The position numbers and the translations under genes were made by a program. Source: Streptomyces bambusae (GTDB lineage: Bacteria; Actinomycetota; Actinomycetes; Streptomycetales; Streptomycetaceae). From it: 64,000 nt of DNA. The stretch lies in the NCBI RefSeq assembly GCF_020532645.1, contig NZ_JAJAUZ010000003.1, positions 1 through 64,000 on the forward strand, written 5' to 3'. Positions 25,092 through 33,239 of the stretch are shown here, piece by piece (positions within the stretch are counted from its first letter, which is position 1; every line of letters starts with the position of its first letter). The notes beneath the pieces are model-generated. The model was not told the DNA's origin. It worked only from the letters and a program-made list of their open reading frames with translations, and ran no database searches.

Positions 25092-26356
25092 GAGGAAGTA
25101 CCTTGCCTTTCAGGGGAGTTCTTGGCCATCAGCAGGAACGCGGTGGCCAGGGCGCCGACGACCACGCACACGGCGGCCCCCCGGCTCGCGGCGGCCGGTC
25201 CCCACGCCTGCCAGGCGAGTCCGAACAGCACGGACGAGCCGAGGTAGGCGATGGCCTGCCCGCTCTGGATGAGGGCGATGCCGGTGGTCCGCAGGCGTTC
25301 CGGCAGGACGGGCGCGGCGAGGGCCATCAGCACGCCTTCGGTGGCGGCGTAGAAGACGCCGTTGAGGCCGACGACCAGGACGAGGAGGGCCGGGCCGCCG
25401 AGCGGGCCGTGCAGCAGGAGGTAGACCACGGCGAGTACGCCGTAGCCGCCGAGCATCACCGGGAGCCGTCCGACCCGGTCGGCAAGGGCGCCGAGGGGGG
25501 CCGCGAGGATCAGGTAGGAGAGGCTGGTGCCGACGGCGAGCAGCGGGAACCAGCCCACGGACAGCGATTCGCGGCGCTGGAGCAGCAGGTAGACGAAGCC
25601 GTCGCCGATGGTGGCGAGCCCCAGCAGGCAGGCGGCGGCCACCAGGCGCTGCACGGGGCGGTCCCGCAGCAGCCGGCCGACGGCGCGCGGGGAGACGGTG
25701 CCGGCCGGCGGGCGGGCCTGGCGGTGGTCGCGCACGAAGAGGACGAGGACCAGCACGCCCAGGGCGGCGATGCAGAAGCTGGTGACGAACACGGCGTCGA
25801 ACGACTGGCCGGCTGCCGTCAGGACCGCGAGCGCGACGAGGGGACCGGCGAAGGCGCCGATGCTGTCCATCGCCCGGTGCACGCCGAAGGCCCGGCCGAG
25901 GGCGTGCTCGGGTGCGGACAGGGTGATGAGGGCGTCGCGGGGGGCGGTGCGCAGGCCCTTGCCGGCCCGGTCGGCGGCCAGTACCAGGCCGATGGCGGAC
26001 ACCGAGTTGCCGACCGCGACCAGGCCGAGTTTGGCGAGGGCGGACAGGCCGTATCCGGCGCCGGCGACGGCCTTGCGGCGGCTGACCCGGTCGGCCGCGT
26101 AGCCGCCGGCGATCCGGAGCAGGGCGGTGGCTCCGGTGTTGAGCCCGTCGAGGACGCCGTACGCGGCCGGGCTGAGCTGGAGGCCGAGGACGAGGTACAG
26201 GGGCAGGACCGCGGTGACCATCTCCGCGGAGATGTCGGTGATCAGGCTGACGGTGCCGAGCGCGAGGACATTGCCCCCGACCAGGTGCCACCGGCGCCGG
26301 CCGGGCCCGCCGGCGTCGGGCGGCAGCTCGGTCCTGCCGATCGTGGAGAGATACAC
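25088..26356 (-). CDS. MFS transporter
   Basis: 422 residues, 12 predicted membrane segments. Landmarks: the loop GGYAADRVSRRKAV after helix 2 (motif A, G-x-x-x-D-R-x-x-R-R), DRAGKGLRTAPRDALI, and GALADRVGRLPVM between helices 8 and 9. This pattern fits drug- or metabolite-export MFS proteins. The GTG at 26356 has GGAGG 10 bases upstream. Coupled to the following membrane-anchored propeller by a 4-base overlap, suggesting a transporter with an outer accessory protein. The substrate is unknown. Confidence 0.9.
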   Translation of the reverse strand: MYLSTIGRTELPPDAGGPGRRRWHLVGGNVLALGTVSLITDISAEMVTAVLPLYLVLGLQLSPAAYGVLDGLNTGATALLRIAGGYAADRVSRRKAVAGAGYGLSALAKLGLVAVGNSVSAIGLVLAADRAGKGLRTAPRDALITLSAPEHALGRAFGVHRAMDSIGAFAGPLVALAVLTAAGQSFDAVFVTSFCIAALGVLVLVLFVRDHRQARPPAGTVSPRAVGRLLRDRPVQRLVAAACLLGLATIGDGFVYLLLQRRESLSVGWFPLLAVGTSLSYLILAAPLGALADRVGRLPVMLGGYGVLAVVYLLLHGPLGGPALLVLVVGLNGVFYAATEGVLMALAAPVLPERLRTTGIALIQSGQAIAYLGSSVLFGLAWQAWGPAAASRGAAVCVVVGALATAFLLMAKNSPERQGTSS

Positions 26357-26406
26357 GGGGTGACGACCTCCGCTGGGGATGGGGACCGCACGCCTGCCAC
26401 CCCGCC

Positions 26407-26432
26407 CCGCCGCGCCGGGTGGGGCGCGGCGG
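26407..26432 (-). terminator. Terminator after the metallophosphoesterase gene
   Basis: CCGCCGCGCC (26407-26416) and GGCGCGGCGG (26423-26432), a 10-bp perfect stem with a 6-base loop, 41 bp past the stop of the minus-strand gene. Confidence 0.65.
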
Positions 26433-26472
26433 AGCGGGCGGTCTGCGGCGTGCGGCCGCGGACGGGCAGGGG

Positions 26473-27882
26473 TCAGTGGCAGGTGCCGGTGCCGCTGTCG
26501 TTGTACGTCTTGCCAGCCTCCGGGACGAACGCCCAGTCGTAGCTGTTGTCGTGGAGCGTCAGCTTGAGCACGCCGAAGGTGTTGTTGTTGCGGGCCTCGC
26601 TGTTGGGCTGGATGGTGCCGAAGCCGTAGAGGCTCGCGCCGCCCATGCCGGCGACGAACTGGCGCAGGCCGCGGGCGGTGTCGAGCTGGCCGCTCGGGTT
26701 CTGCGGGGCGAACCGCTCGTACTGGTGGTTGTGGCCGGTCAGGATGACCTCGGCGTTGTAGTCGTACAGCGCCTTCACGAGCGGGCCGGTGGCGGGGTCG
26801 CCGGCGTGGCTGGAACTCGACGTCCAGCGCGGCTTGTGCCAATAGGCGACGGTGCAGGGCTTGTTGCTGGCGGCCAGGTCGGCGCGCAGCCACTGCTCCT
26901 GGGCGGAGCCGGCGGCCATGCCGGTCTCGGAGTTGAGGGAGACCACGTGCCAGTTGCCGAGGTCGTACGAGTAGTAACCACGGCCGGCGGGGCCCGCGTT
27001 GGCGCCGAAGTAGTTGTAGTAACCGGAGGCGCCGGAGGTGTGGTAGTCGTGGTTGCCCGGCGCCGGACGGGTCCGGGCCTTGTGGCGGCCCCAGGTGGGC
27101 TCGTAGTACGTGTTGAAGTCGGAGGCGGTGCCGTCCGGGTAGGCGTTGTCGCCGGTGGTGAAGACCGTGCCGGGGATGCCGTCGAGCAGCTTCGCGGTCG
27201 CCGTGTCGCCGGTGCCGGTCACGGCTATGTCGCCGGCGCCGACGAGGACCGGGTCGCCGGTCGGCGGGGTGGTGGTGTTCGTGGGCGACGGGGTCGGCGT
27301 CGGGCCGCTGCCGGTCTCGACGACCAGCTGCGGAGCGGTGGTGCCGGTCTCCCGCGAGTCGTAGTCGGCGCCGTTCGTGCTCGACGAGGTGACGCCGATG
27401 CCGAAGCTGCCGTTGCCCGTGACGTACGAGGTCACGTCGATCTCGTACCAGCTGTTGCGGGCGACCGAGCCGAGGCTGCCGAGGGTGGCGCCGTCGATGG
27501 CCGGCCGGTTGTTGTACGTCACGGAGGTCTCGGACCACGTGGTGTCGGACATCGCGCGGAACGTGCCGCCGTTGCTGCTCTCGGCGCCGGACACGTCGTC
27601 GACGTGCACGCGGAGCGTCGCCTTGGTCACCGGCTGGGTCAGGCCGGAGACGGCGAACTTCATCATCGTCTGCTTCACCGGGCTGTTGTCCACGCCGAGC
27701 TGCTGCGAGGAGCCGAAGTTCGTGGTGGTGTAGGTGGCGTCGACGTACGTGTCGGCGGTCGGGGTGAAGGTGACGCCGGCAGCGGCGGCGGAGGGCGCCA
27801 GGACGGTGAGGGCGCCGGCCGCCAGGGCGGCGGAGGCGAGGACGCCTACGGCGGCCATGGAGGCGGTTCTGCGACTGGGCAT
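26473..27882 (-). CDS. Secreted DNRLRE-metallophosphoesterase
   Basis: 469 residues. A signal peptide (about 1-35, cleavage near SAAAAG) is followed by a DNRLRE beta-sandwich (36-190, e.g. TADTYVDATYTTTNFGSSQQL and WYEIDVTSYVTGNGSFGIGV), a Pro/Thr linker and a calcineurin-like phosphoesterase domain from about 210. Metal-binding motifs are all visible: GAGDIA, GDNAYPDG, GNHDYH, HKPRW and GHNHQYERF. It hydrolyses phosphoesters outside the cell; DNRLRE modules in such proteins likely bind wall or substrate. Regulation by phosphate starvation is possible; see rejected PHO-box reading. Confidence 0.93.
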   Translation of the reverse strand: MPSRRTASMAAVGVLASAALAAGALTVLAPSAAAAGVTFTPTADTYVDATYTTTNFGSSQQLGVDNSPVKQTMMKFAVSGLTQPVTKATLRVHVDDVSGAESSNGGTFRAMSDTTWSETSVTYNNRPAIDGATLGSLGSVARNSWYEIDVTSYVTGNGSFGIGVTSSSTNGADYDSRETGTTAPQLVVETGSGPTPTPSPTNTTTPPTGDPVLVGAGDIAVTGTGDTATAKLLDGIPGTVFTTGDNAYPDGTASDFNTYYEPTWGRHKARTRPAPGNHDYHTSGASGYYNYFGANAGPAGRGYYSYDLGNWHVVSLNSETGMAAGSAQEQWLRADLAASNKPCTVAYWHKPRWTSSSSHAGDPATGPLVKALYDYNAEVILTGHNHQYERFAPQNPSGQLDTARGLRQFVAGMGGASLYGFGTIQPNSEARNNNTFGVLKLTLHDNSYDWAFVPEAGKTYNDSGTGTCH

Positions 27883-28173
27883 GTGAAACCTTTCGCTCGC
27901 GGGACGAGGGCGTCACGGAACGTAAGGGCGCCACGATGCGCCCCGGTGATGGGCCGTGGTTGACCAGGTGTCCTTCGCATGAACCACAGACGTCACCGCC
28001 CCCGTTGCTGCAGGCCAATGTGCCACCGCGAGCTTGACGTGAACATGCTTGTTTTTCGCTGATCTGAAGTGAGGGGCGTGCGCAGGGGCGCGCCGGAGCG
28101 GAACGGGGGACCTGCCGCCCCGCCCCGGCCCGGCTCCGGACCCCCTCCGGCCCGCCTCCCTACAGTGACGGCC

Positions 28174-28557
28174 ATGGCATGCCGCATCAGTGAACTGGTC
28201 CTGGACTGCACCGACCCCGAACGCCTCGCCGTCTTCTGGAGCGAGGTCCTCGGCTACGTCGAACTCGGCCGCGAGGAGGACGGGAGCATCGAGATCGGGC
28301 CGCCCGACGCCGGCTTCGGAGGACTCCAGCCCACCATCGTCCTCAGCCCCGGCAGCACAGCCCGGCACGGCAAGCTCCGCCTCCACATCGACGTCAACCC
28401 CACCGACCGCGACCAGGACGCCGAACTCGAACGCCTCCTCGCCCTCGGCGCCACCCGGGCCGACGTCGGACAGACCGGCAACGAGAACTGGCACGTCCTG
28501 GCCGATCCCGAAGGCAACGAGTTCTGCCTTCTCCACCACCGCCTCAAGCGGCTCTGA
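28174..28557 (+). CDS. VOC-family protein
   Basis: 127 residues, a compact glyoxalase/bleomycin-resistance-type VOC domain: ISELVLDCTDPERLAVFWSEVLGY at the start, LRLHIDVNPTDRDQDAEL in the middle and HVLADPEGNEFCLL at the end with the metal-binding Glu. This short type is annotated as VOC proteins of unknown substrate. The ATG at 28174 lacks a clear Shine-Dalgarno. Divergent from the metallophosphoesterase gene. Confidence 0.88.
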   Translation: MACRISELVLDCTDPERLAVFWSEVLGYVELGREEDGSIEIGPPDAGFGGLQPTIVLSPGSTARHGKLRLHIDVNPTDRDQDAELERLLALGATRADVGQTGNENWHVLADPEGNEFCLLHHRLKRL

Positions 28558-28670
28558 GCAGCGCAGAGGGCGGCCGGATCGTATTCAAAACTGCCCCGGG
28601 CGTCCCTTTCGGGCCAAGATCACTGCCTGGAGGATGGGCGTTCCGTAGTTCCCGAACCCGAGGAGGGGCC

Positions 28671-28856
28671 GTGGCCCTGGAGATGCGTGACCGCTGCGAG
28701 AAGTGCGACGGCGCCGTCCTGGCGGACTCGACCGCGTACATCTGCTCGTACGAGTGCACCTTCTGTGCGCCCTGCACGGAAGCCATGCAGCACACCTGTC
28801 CCAACTGCGGCGGCGAACTCGTCCTCCGCCCCCGACGCCTGCCGAAGGCCGGCTGA
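28671..28856 (+). CDS. DUF1272 zinc-ribbon-like small protein
   Basis: 61 residues rich in Cys: MRDRCEKCDGAV, YICSYECTFCAPCTEAM, HTCPNCGGELVLRPRR. The three C-x2-C or C-x3-C pairs fit the DUF1272 family, probable zinc binders. GTG at 28671 follows a GAGGAGGGG ribosome site. Acts alone; convergent with the downstream lipoprotein gene. Confidence 0.9.
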   Translation: MALEMRDRCEKCDGAVLADSTAYICSYECTFCAPCTEAMQHTCPNCGGELVLRPRRLPKAG

Positions 28857-28865
28857 CGGGGCGCG

Positions 28866-28904
28866 GCGGCCGGGGTGCTGCCGGCCGACGGTCCTGCCGG
28901 CCGC
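28866..28904. terminator. Possible bidirectional hairpin
   Basis: GCGGCCGG (28866-28873) pairs with CCGGCCGC (28897-28904) across a GC-rich loop, in the 53-bp gap between convergent genes. Confidence 0.45.
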
Positions 28905-28909
28905 GGACC

Positions 28910-29557
28910 TCACCGGCCCGCGGCCGTGAACGGGCCCGTCACGGGGGCCACGCACTTGTCGACCACGGTGTCCTCGCCGGCTGCGGTGCCCTTCAGGCAG
29001 AGACGGCCGCCGTTGGTGCGGAGGTCGAGGAGGAAACGGGTGGCCGGGCCGGACCGCTTGAGGTCGTGGATGCGGTCGTCCGGGTAGTCCAGGCCGTTGA
29101 GAATCCTCCTGACCTGAGCCGGGGTCGGGTCCTCCAGGTCCCACAGGGCCTGGGCGATGCGCTCCTCGTGGCGCGCGCTCGCACACCAGTCGCGGGCGTC
29201 CAGTTCCGCCTCCGGGCCCGTGAGGGGGGCCTCCGGCGCCGCCGTCCACACCTCGCCCGTCTCGGGGTCCACGTACGGCGGCGGCGTCGGCGGTCCGACC
29301 GGCCCGCCGCCCTGCGGGCACCCCTGCGCCATCCGGTCCAGCATCGCGCCGAACGCCGCCTCACGACCGGAACCGCCCGCGTCGGCGTCGTGCCGGACGC
29401 CGACGCCGCGGGCGGACGTGCCCTGCGGACCGAGGTCGCCGGACCGGGCGGTGCCGCAGCCCACGAGGGCGAGGGCGGCCAGAGCGGTCGCCGTGACGGC
29501 GATCCGGCGGCGGGCGGGGCGGGCAACGGTGCTGTTCAGCGCGGGGGTTCGGGTCAT
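28910..29557 (-). CDS. Putative lipoprotein of unknown function
   Basis: 215 residues. An Arg-rich signal and lipobox LVGC (Cys at about 34) mark a lipoprotein. The mature part has three further Cys, a Pro-rich PPTPPPYVDPETGEVW stretch and a C-terminal FLLDLRTNGGRLCLKGTAAGEDTVVDKCVAPV domain that may form a disulfide. No family recognised. The ATG at 29557 is chosen; a TGAGTAC palindrome (29592-29607) lies 35 bp upstream. Confidence 0.8.
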   Translation of the reverse strand: MTRTPALNSTVARPARRRIAVTATALAALALVGCGTARSGDLGPQGTSARGVGVRHDADAGGSGREAAFGAMLDRMAQGCPQGGGPVGPPTPPPYVDPETGEVWTAAPEAPLTGPEAELDARDWCASARHEERIAQALWDLEDPTPAQVRRILNGLDYPDDRIHDLKRSGPATRFLLDLRTNGGRLCLKGTAAGEDTVVDKCVAPVTGPFTAAGR

Positions 29558-29591
29558 GTGCCCAGCTTGCGGCCGGGGCCGGCGCCGCCCC

Positions 29592-29607
29592 TGAGTACGG
29601 GTACTCA
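29592..29607. promoter_or_regulatory. Palindrome TGAGTAC-gg-GTACTCA
   Basis: Perfect 7-bp arms, 35 bp upstream of the lipoprotein start. It matches 15 of 16 bases of the sequence at 50502-50517 upstream of the plsC-like gene, so it may be a shared operator or promoter element. Confidence 0.5.
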
Positions 29608-29635
29608 AACCCGCCTGGTCCCATGACCTGGGTGA

Positions 29636-30307
29636 TCAGGTGCAGAGTGCCCGGTCCACCGCGTCCTCGACGTGATCCGTCACGGCGGGCGCGGGCGGGA
29701 TCTCCGTGACGGTGATGTGGGCCGCGCGGCCGTCGTCGGTGGCCCCACCGCGGGACTCGAAGCCCGGGATGTCGCCACCGTGGCCCCAGTACACCCCGCC
29801 GCACGACAAGGGCCGGCTGATCAGCCCCAGGCCGTAACCCGCGCCCGTGCTGCCGATGGGGACGGTGGTCCGCATCTGGACGAGCTGGGCCGGGGCGAGG
29901 AGACGGCCGCCCAGGAGGGCCGTGAAGAACCGGTTCAGGTCGCCGTTCGTCGAGATCATCTGACCGGCCGCCCAGGCCGGGGACGGGTCGAGCTCCGTGA
30001 CCGCCCGCCGCGCCCCGCCCGTCCCGTACCGGTGGTAGCCCTCCGGATGAGGCTCCCGGATGCGCTGGTCGCCGGGGGCGGGGAAGTACGTGTGGCGCAG
30101 CCCGATGCGACGGACGATGCGCCGGTCCATCTCCTCGGCCAGCGGACGGCCGGTGAGCTTCTGCACGAGCAGCCCGGCCACCACGTGGTTCGTGCTGCTG
30201 TAGCGGAACTCCGCCCCGGGGCCGAAGTCGGCCGGCCGGCAGGACGCGAGGTCCAGCAGGTCCCGCGGGTCGAGGTACCGGTGGTCGCGGAAGACGTCGT
30301 CGGGGCC
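29636..30307 (-). pseudogene. Serine hydrolase (class C beta-lactamase/DD-peptidase-like), 3' half only
   Basis: About 220 residues of the C-terminal half of a serine hydrolase: FRDHRYLDPRDLLDLA, the Tyr motif region FRYSSTNHVVAGLLVQKLTGRPLAEEM and the closing HGGDIPGF (H-x-G). The N-terminal half with signal peptide and the S-x-x-K nucleophile is absent. The open frame beyond about 30,307 is the opposite strand of a response regulator gene. So it is a truncated, inactive remnant that ends at a rearrangement junction. The boundary is estimated from where recognisable family sequence stops. Confidence 0.7.
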
Positions 30308-30832
30308 GCCGACGGGCTCGACGCCGTCGAACAGGCCCGGCGCCTGCGGCCCGCGGTGGTCCTGATGGACGTACGGATGCCGCGCTGCAACGGCATCGAG
30401 TCCACCCGGCAGCTCCTGCCCGGGCCGGAACCGGCGGATCCGCCGAAGGTCGTGATGATCACCACCTTCGAGAACGACGGCTACGTCACGGCCGCCCTCG
30501 GGGCCGGCGCGAGCGGGTTCGTCCTCAAGCGGTTCCCGGTGCCCCGGATCGCCGAGGCGGTCCGCGTGGTGGCCGCCGGCGAGGCGATCCTCTTCCCCGA
30601 AGCCCTCCGCCGCATGGTCGCCCCGCGGCCCCTGGACTCTGCGCGGGCCCTCCCGTACGCGGCGCTGACCGCCCGGGAGGAAGCGGTGCTCCGCCTGATG
30701 GCCACCGGTCTCGCCAACCCCGAGATCGCGCGGACTTTCACGGTCGGCCCGGAAACGGTGAAGACCCACGTCGGCAACGTCCTCACCAAGCTGGGCGCAC
30801 AGAACCGCACCCGCGCCGTGGTGATCGCCTGA
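30296..30832 (+). pseudogene. LuxR-type response regulator, 5' truncated
   Basis: About 178 residues: VVGAADGLDAVEQARRLRPAVVLMDVRMP (phospho-acceptor Asp retained), VVMITTFENDGYV, SGFVLKRFP (the conserved Lys), then a LuxR helix-turn-helix LTAREEAVLRLMATGLANPEIARTFTVGPETVKTHVGNVLTKL. The first 45-50 residues of the receiver, with the acidic pocket and beta-1, are missing and no sensor kinase gene lies beside it. The upstream frame is antisense to the serine hydrolase remnant. Probably non-functional, unless an internal start yields a DNA-binding form. Confidence 0.7.
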
Positions 30833-30883
30833 GAATCGGGCCTCGTGGTCCCGGGTCTCCCGCCGGATGCCGAGCCGGGCGGA

Positions 30884-30900
30884 GCGCCCCGGCGGGGCGC
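30884..30900 (+). terminator. Hairpin after the truncated response regulator
   Basis: GCGCCCC-ggc-GGGGCGC, a perfect 7-bp stem with a 3-base loop, 52 bp past the stop codon. Confidence 0.5.
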
Positions 30901-31028
30901 CGGCAGCACCCCCGTGTCCGCCGGCCCCGCCTCCCGAAGCGCTCCCGGGCCCCGCGGGCACTCCCGTATCCCGCGACCCGTTCCCTCGGCTCGTGATCAG
31001 GACCCTAACCAACAGCCCACCATGAAAG

Positions 31029-31076
31029 CAACTGCAGTTGATCACCACTCAACCCCGGTTGGTGCGACAGTCGCAC
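31029..31076. promoter_or_regulatory. Three adjacent inverted repeats, candidate operators
   Basis: CAACTGCAGTTG (31029-31040, perfect palindrome) and CAACCCCGGTTG (31050-31061) share CAAC-N4-GTTG ends with centres 21 bp apart, two helical turns. GTGCGA-cag-TCGCAC (31062-31076) follows directly. They lie 90-137 bp upstream of the ATG at 31166. Confidence 0.5.
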
Positions 31077-31165
31077 GGGAACCACCCCAGCCCGCGGCTC
31101 GTCGCTTGGGGGGCGGGAGCGGGGGCGGTCCGCGCCTCCGCGGCGGGAAGGGACGGTGGGGTTCG

Positions 31166-31654
31166 ATGGGTTCGCGTACCTGGGGGCTGGACGGCGGTCC
31201 GTTACCGAGGAGGTCGCGCCTCGGGCTGCGATGCCAGTACTACCTCCAGTGGATCTACCTCCCTGTCGGCTTGGTTCTCATGGCCGTTGCGGCGGTGCTG
31301 GCGGCGGTGGGCGGCGGTGCCGGCGGCGTCGGCCCGGCGGGCGGGGCCGGGGGCGGGTCCGGTGATCCGTACGGTGGGGACTCGCTCTTCCTGAAGCGGC
31401 GGCAGTATCTGCTGGAGCTCAACGGGACTGCTCAGGAATGGACTTGCCGCGCCGATTCCGTCCTGCGTGCGGCCGTCCGGCGGTATCACGAGGGGTCGGT
31501 GACCCTGCCCGTCACCGTCTACCGGGGGATCGGCGTCAAGGGGGTGGCCGCGCTCGCGGAGCCGCTGGGGTGGCGGGTCGACTTCGGGCGGACGCGGTAC
31601 GAGGGCGGGAAGGCCGTGGTGCTCGTGCCCGTGTCCGCGGGGCGGGTGGCTTGA
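31166..31654 (+). CDS. Hypothetical membrane-anchored protein
   Basis: 162 residues. A polar N-terminus with CQYYLQWIYLPVGLVLMAVAAVLAAVGG (one membrane segment near 35-55), a Gly-rich loop GAGGVGPAGGAGGGSGDPYGG, and a C-terminal mixed alpha/beta part (EWTCRADSVLRAAVRRYHEGSV, GIGVKGVAALAEPLGWRVDFGRTRYEGGK). No family recognised. The ATG at 31166 is the most plausible start; an upstream ATG at 31022 would place the palindromes inside the gene. Confidence 0.6.
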   Translation: MGSRTWGLDGGPLPRRSRLGLRCQYYLQWIYLPVGLVLMAVAAVLAAVGGGAGGVGPAGGAGGGSGDPYGGDSLFLKRRQYLLELNGTAQEWTCRADSVLRAAVRRYHEGSVTLPVTVYRGIGVKGVAALAEPLGWRVDFGRTRYEGGKAVVLVPVSAGRVA

Positions 31655-31760
31655 AGTCGGCGTTTTGCCCTGGGAGTTCGGGCGGGTGGCCGGTGCAGGA
31701 TGGGGGTGCGCGTGTCAGGGCTCCGCCGGGCGGGGCCTCACCGGATCAGGGGGGAACCTG

Positions 31761-32906
31761 ATGAACCGAAGCACGTCCACCGCACTGGCCTGTGCCATCG
31801 CCGCCGTACTCGCCGGCGGCCCGCTCACCGCCGCCCCGGCCTCCGCCGCCGGTCCGGCCTCCGCCACCGCCGGGGGAGCCGCCTGCGTCCCGCAGATCCG
31901 GCTGCTCGACCTGCCCCAGGGCGCCACCGCCGGCACCGTACGGGCCCTCGGCGCCGGCACGCTCGCCGCGGGGGAGAGCGGCGGAGCGCCCGCCTACTGG
32001 CAGGACCGCCGCCCGTACCGGATCCCGCTGCCGTCCGGCTGGACCGAAGGCACCGTCCAGAGCGCCAACGCCAAGGGCGCCATGACCGGCATCCTCAAGC
32101 GCCGGACCGCGCAGGGCGAGGAGTACGTCCTCTTCCGCTACCAGCAAGGGGCCCGCACCGTAAGGGTGTTGACCGCACCCGCCCCGTACGCCACCCAGGG
32201 CGCGGTCGTCAACGACGCCGGCCTGATCGCGGGCCTCGACGGCGGTGTCGCCCGGACCTGGCAGGACGGCCGGCCCGTCCGCACCCTGGCCCTGCCGCCC
32301 GGCACCGACCCCCGCACGAAGATCGTCGGCATCGGCGGGATCAACCGACGCGGCGACATCGTCGGCAGCGTCCGGCTGTACGAGGACAGCCCTGACTGGC
32401 CCGGGTTCGTGCACCGCTCCCACCCGGTGGTCTGGCCGGCCGGCGGCGGCGCGTACGCCCTGCGCGGGGTCGTCGAGAACGACTACGACAGCACCAGCAG
32501 CGCAGCCGGCATCGACGACGCCGGCACCGTCGTCGCCACCGAAACCCGCGCCTACCACGGCGGCGCCCGGCACGCCCCGTACGTCTGGCAGCCCCCGTAC
32601 ACGGCCTCCGCCACCGCCCTGCCGAAACTGCCCGGGCAGGAGGAACTCGCCCTCGGAGGCATCAGCCCGACCGGCAGCCGCGTCGTCGGCCAGGCCCTCG
32701 GCTACCTCGACGGCGGCTACGCGCGGCCCCCGCAGGCCACCTACCAGGTCGGCGCCGGACCGGTGCGCGCCCTGCCCGTGCCCGACCCGCAGCAGGACGC
32801 GGCGGCGTACGCCGTGTCCGCCGACGACCGGGTCGGCGGCCACATCGCCGAGCGCCCCGCCGTCTGGACCTGCGCCGCCGCCCAGGCCCGCCCGCCGGCC
32901 GCCTGA
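31761..32906 (+). CDS. Secreted protein with HAF-like repeats
   Basis: 381 residues. A Sec signal (1-29, ending ASA-A) is followed by repeated units with the pattern G(x)I(N/D)(x)GxIVGxx, e.g. INRRGDIVGSVRLY, IDDAGTVVATETRA, ISPTGSRVVGQALG, as in HAF-repeat extracellular proteins that form beta-propeller-like blades. Function unknown, probably extracellular. ATG at 31761 with GGGGGA upstream. It precedes the cobalamin riboswitch and is not part of that operon. Confidence 0.82.
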   Translation: MNRSTSTALACAIAAVLAGGPLTAAPASAAGPASATAGGAACVPQIRLLDLPQGATAGTVRALGAGTLAAGESGGAPAYWQDRRPYRIPLPSGWTEGTVQSANAKGAMTGILKRRTAQGEEYVLFRYQQGARTVRVLTAPAPYATQGAVVNDAGLIAGLDGGVARTWQDGRPVRTLALPPGTDPRTKIVGIGGINRRGDIVGSVRLYEDSPDWPGFVHRSHPVVWPAGGGAYALRGVVENDYDSTSSAAGIDDAGTVVATETRAYHGGARHAPYVWQPPYTASATALPKLPGQEELALGGISPTGSRVVGQALGYLDGGYARPPQATYQVGAGPVRALPVPDPQQDAAAYAVSADDRVGGHIAERPAVWTCAAAQARPPAA

Positions 32907-32989
32907 CCCACCCCGGGCCGGGTCCGCGCCACGAGCAAAAGTGGCCCGGACCTGGCCCGACCCTCGACCGCCCCGGCTTGACGCCCTGG

Positions 32990-33115
32990 CCGGAGCCGTG
33001 TTCCATGGCCGCTGATACACACTCAGCTTCAGGGGAAGCCGGTCGAATTCCGGCGCTGACCCGCAACCGTAGGCCCGGCTCACGTCCCGGGCGAGCCGGA
33101 TTGCCTGGAACTGCG
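32990..33115 (+). ncRNA. Cobalamin riboswitch
   Basis: Conserved blocks of the adenosylcobalamin riboswitch are present in order: GGGGAAGCCGGTCGAATTCC at 33032-33051, CGCTGACCCGCAACCGT (the B12 box, 33054-33070) and GAGCCGGATTGCC at 33093-33105. The 3' edge lies about 125 bp before the start of a binding-protein gene, so B12 would shut off the import operon, probably at initiation of translation or by termination. Bounds are approximate. Confidence 0.92.
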
Positions 33116-33239
33116 TGACCGAACGAAGAACGCCGTCGCGGACTACGGCGTGGTCGTCCACGCCCCAGCGCATCCGCGCCCGCGGGGCGCGCCGCCACGT
33201 ACCCGATTTCCGTCCGGCACATTGACGGAGGGTCCGAAG

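Larger units (their letters stand above)
30833..31165. other. Intergenic region with palindromes
   Basis: 333 bp without a convincing gene. It holds a hairpin (30884-30900) and, further right, three consecutive inverted repeats at 31029-31076 in front of the next gene. Confidence 0.6.

Noticed and set aside
27883..28173. PHO boxes upstream of the metallophosphoesterase gene
   Set aside because: GTTCATG and GTTCACG heptamers occur on the minus strand but not as 11-bp direct repeats at the right spacing.
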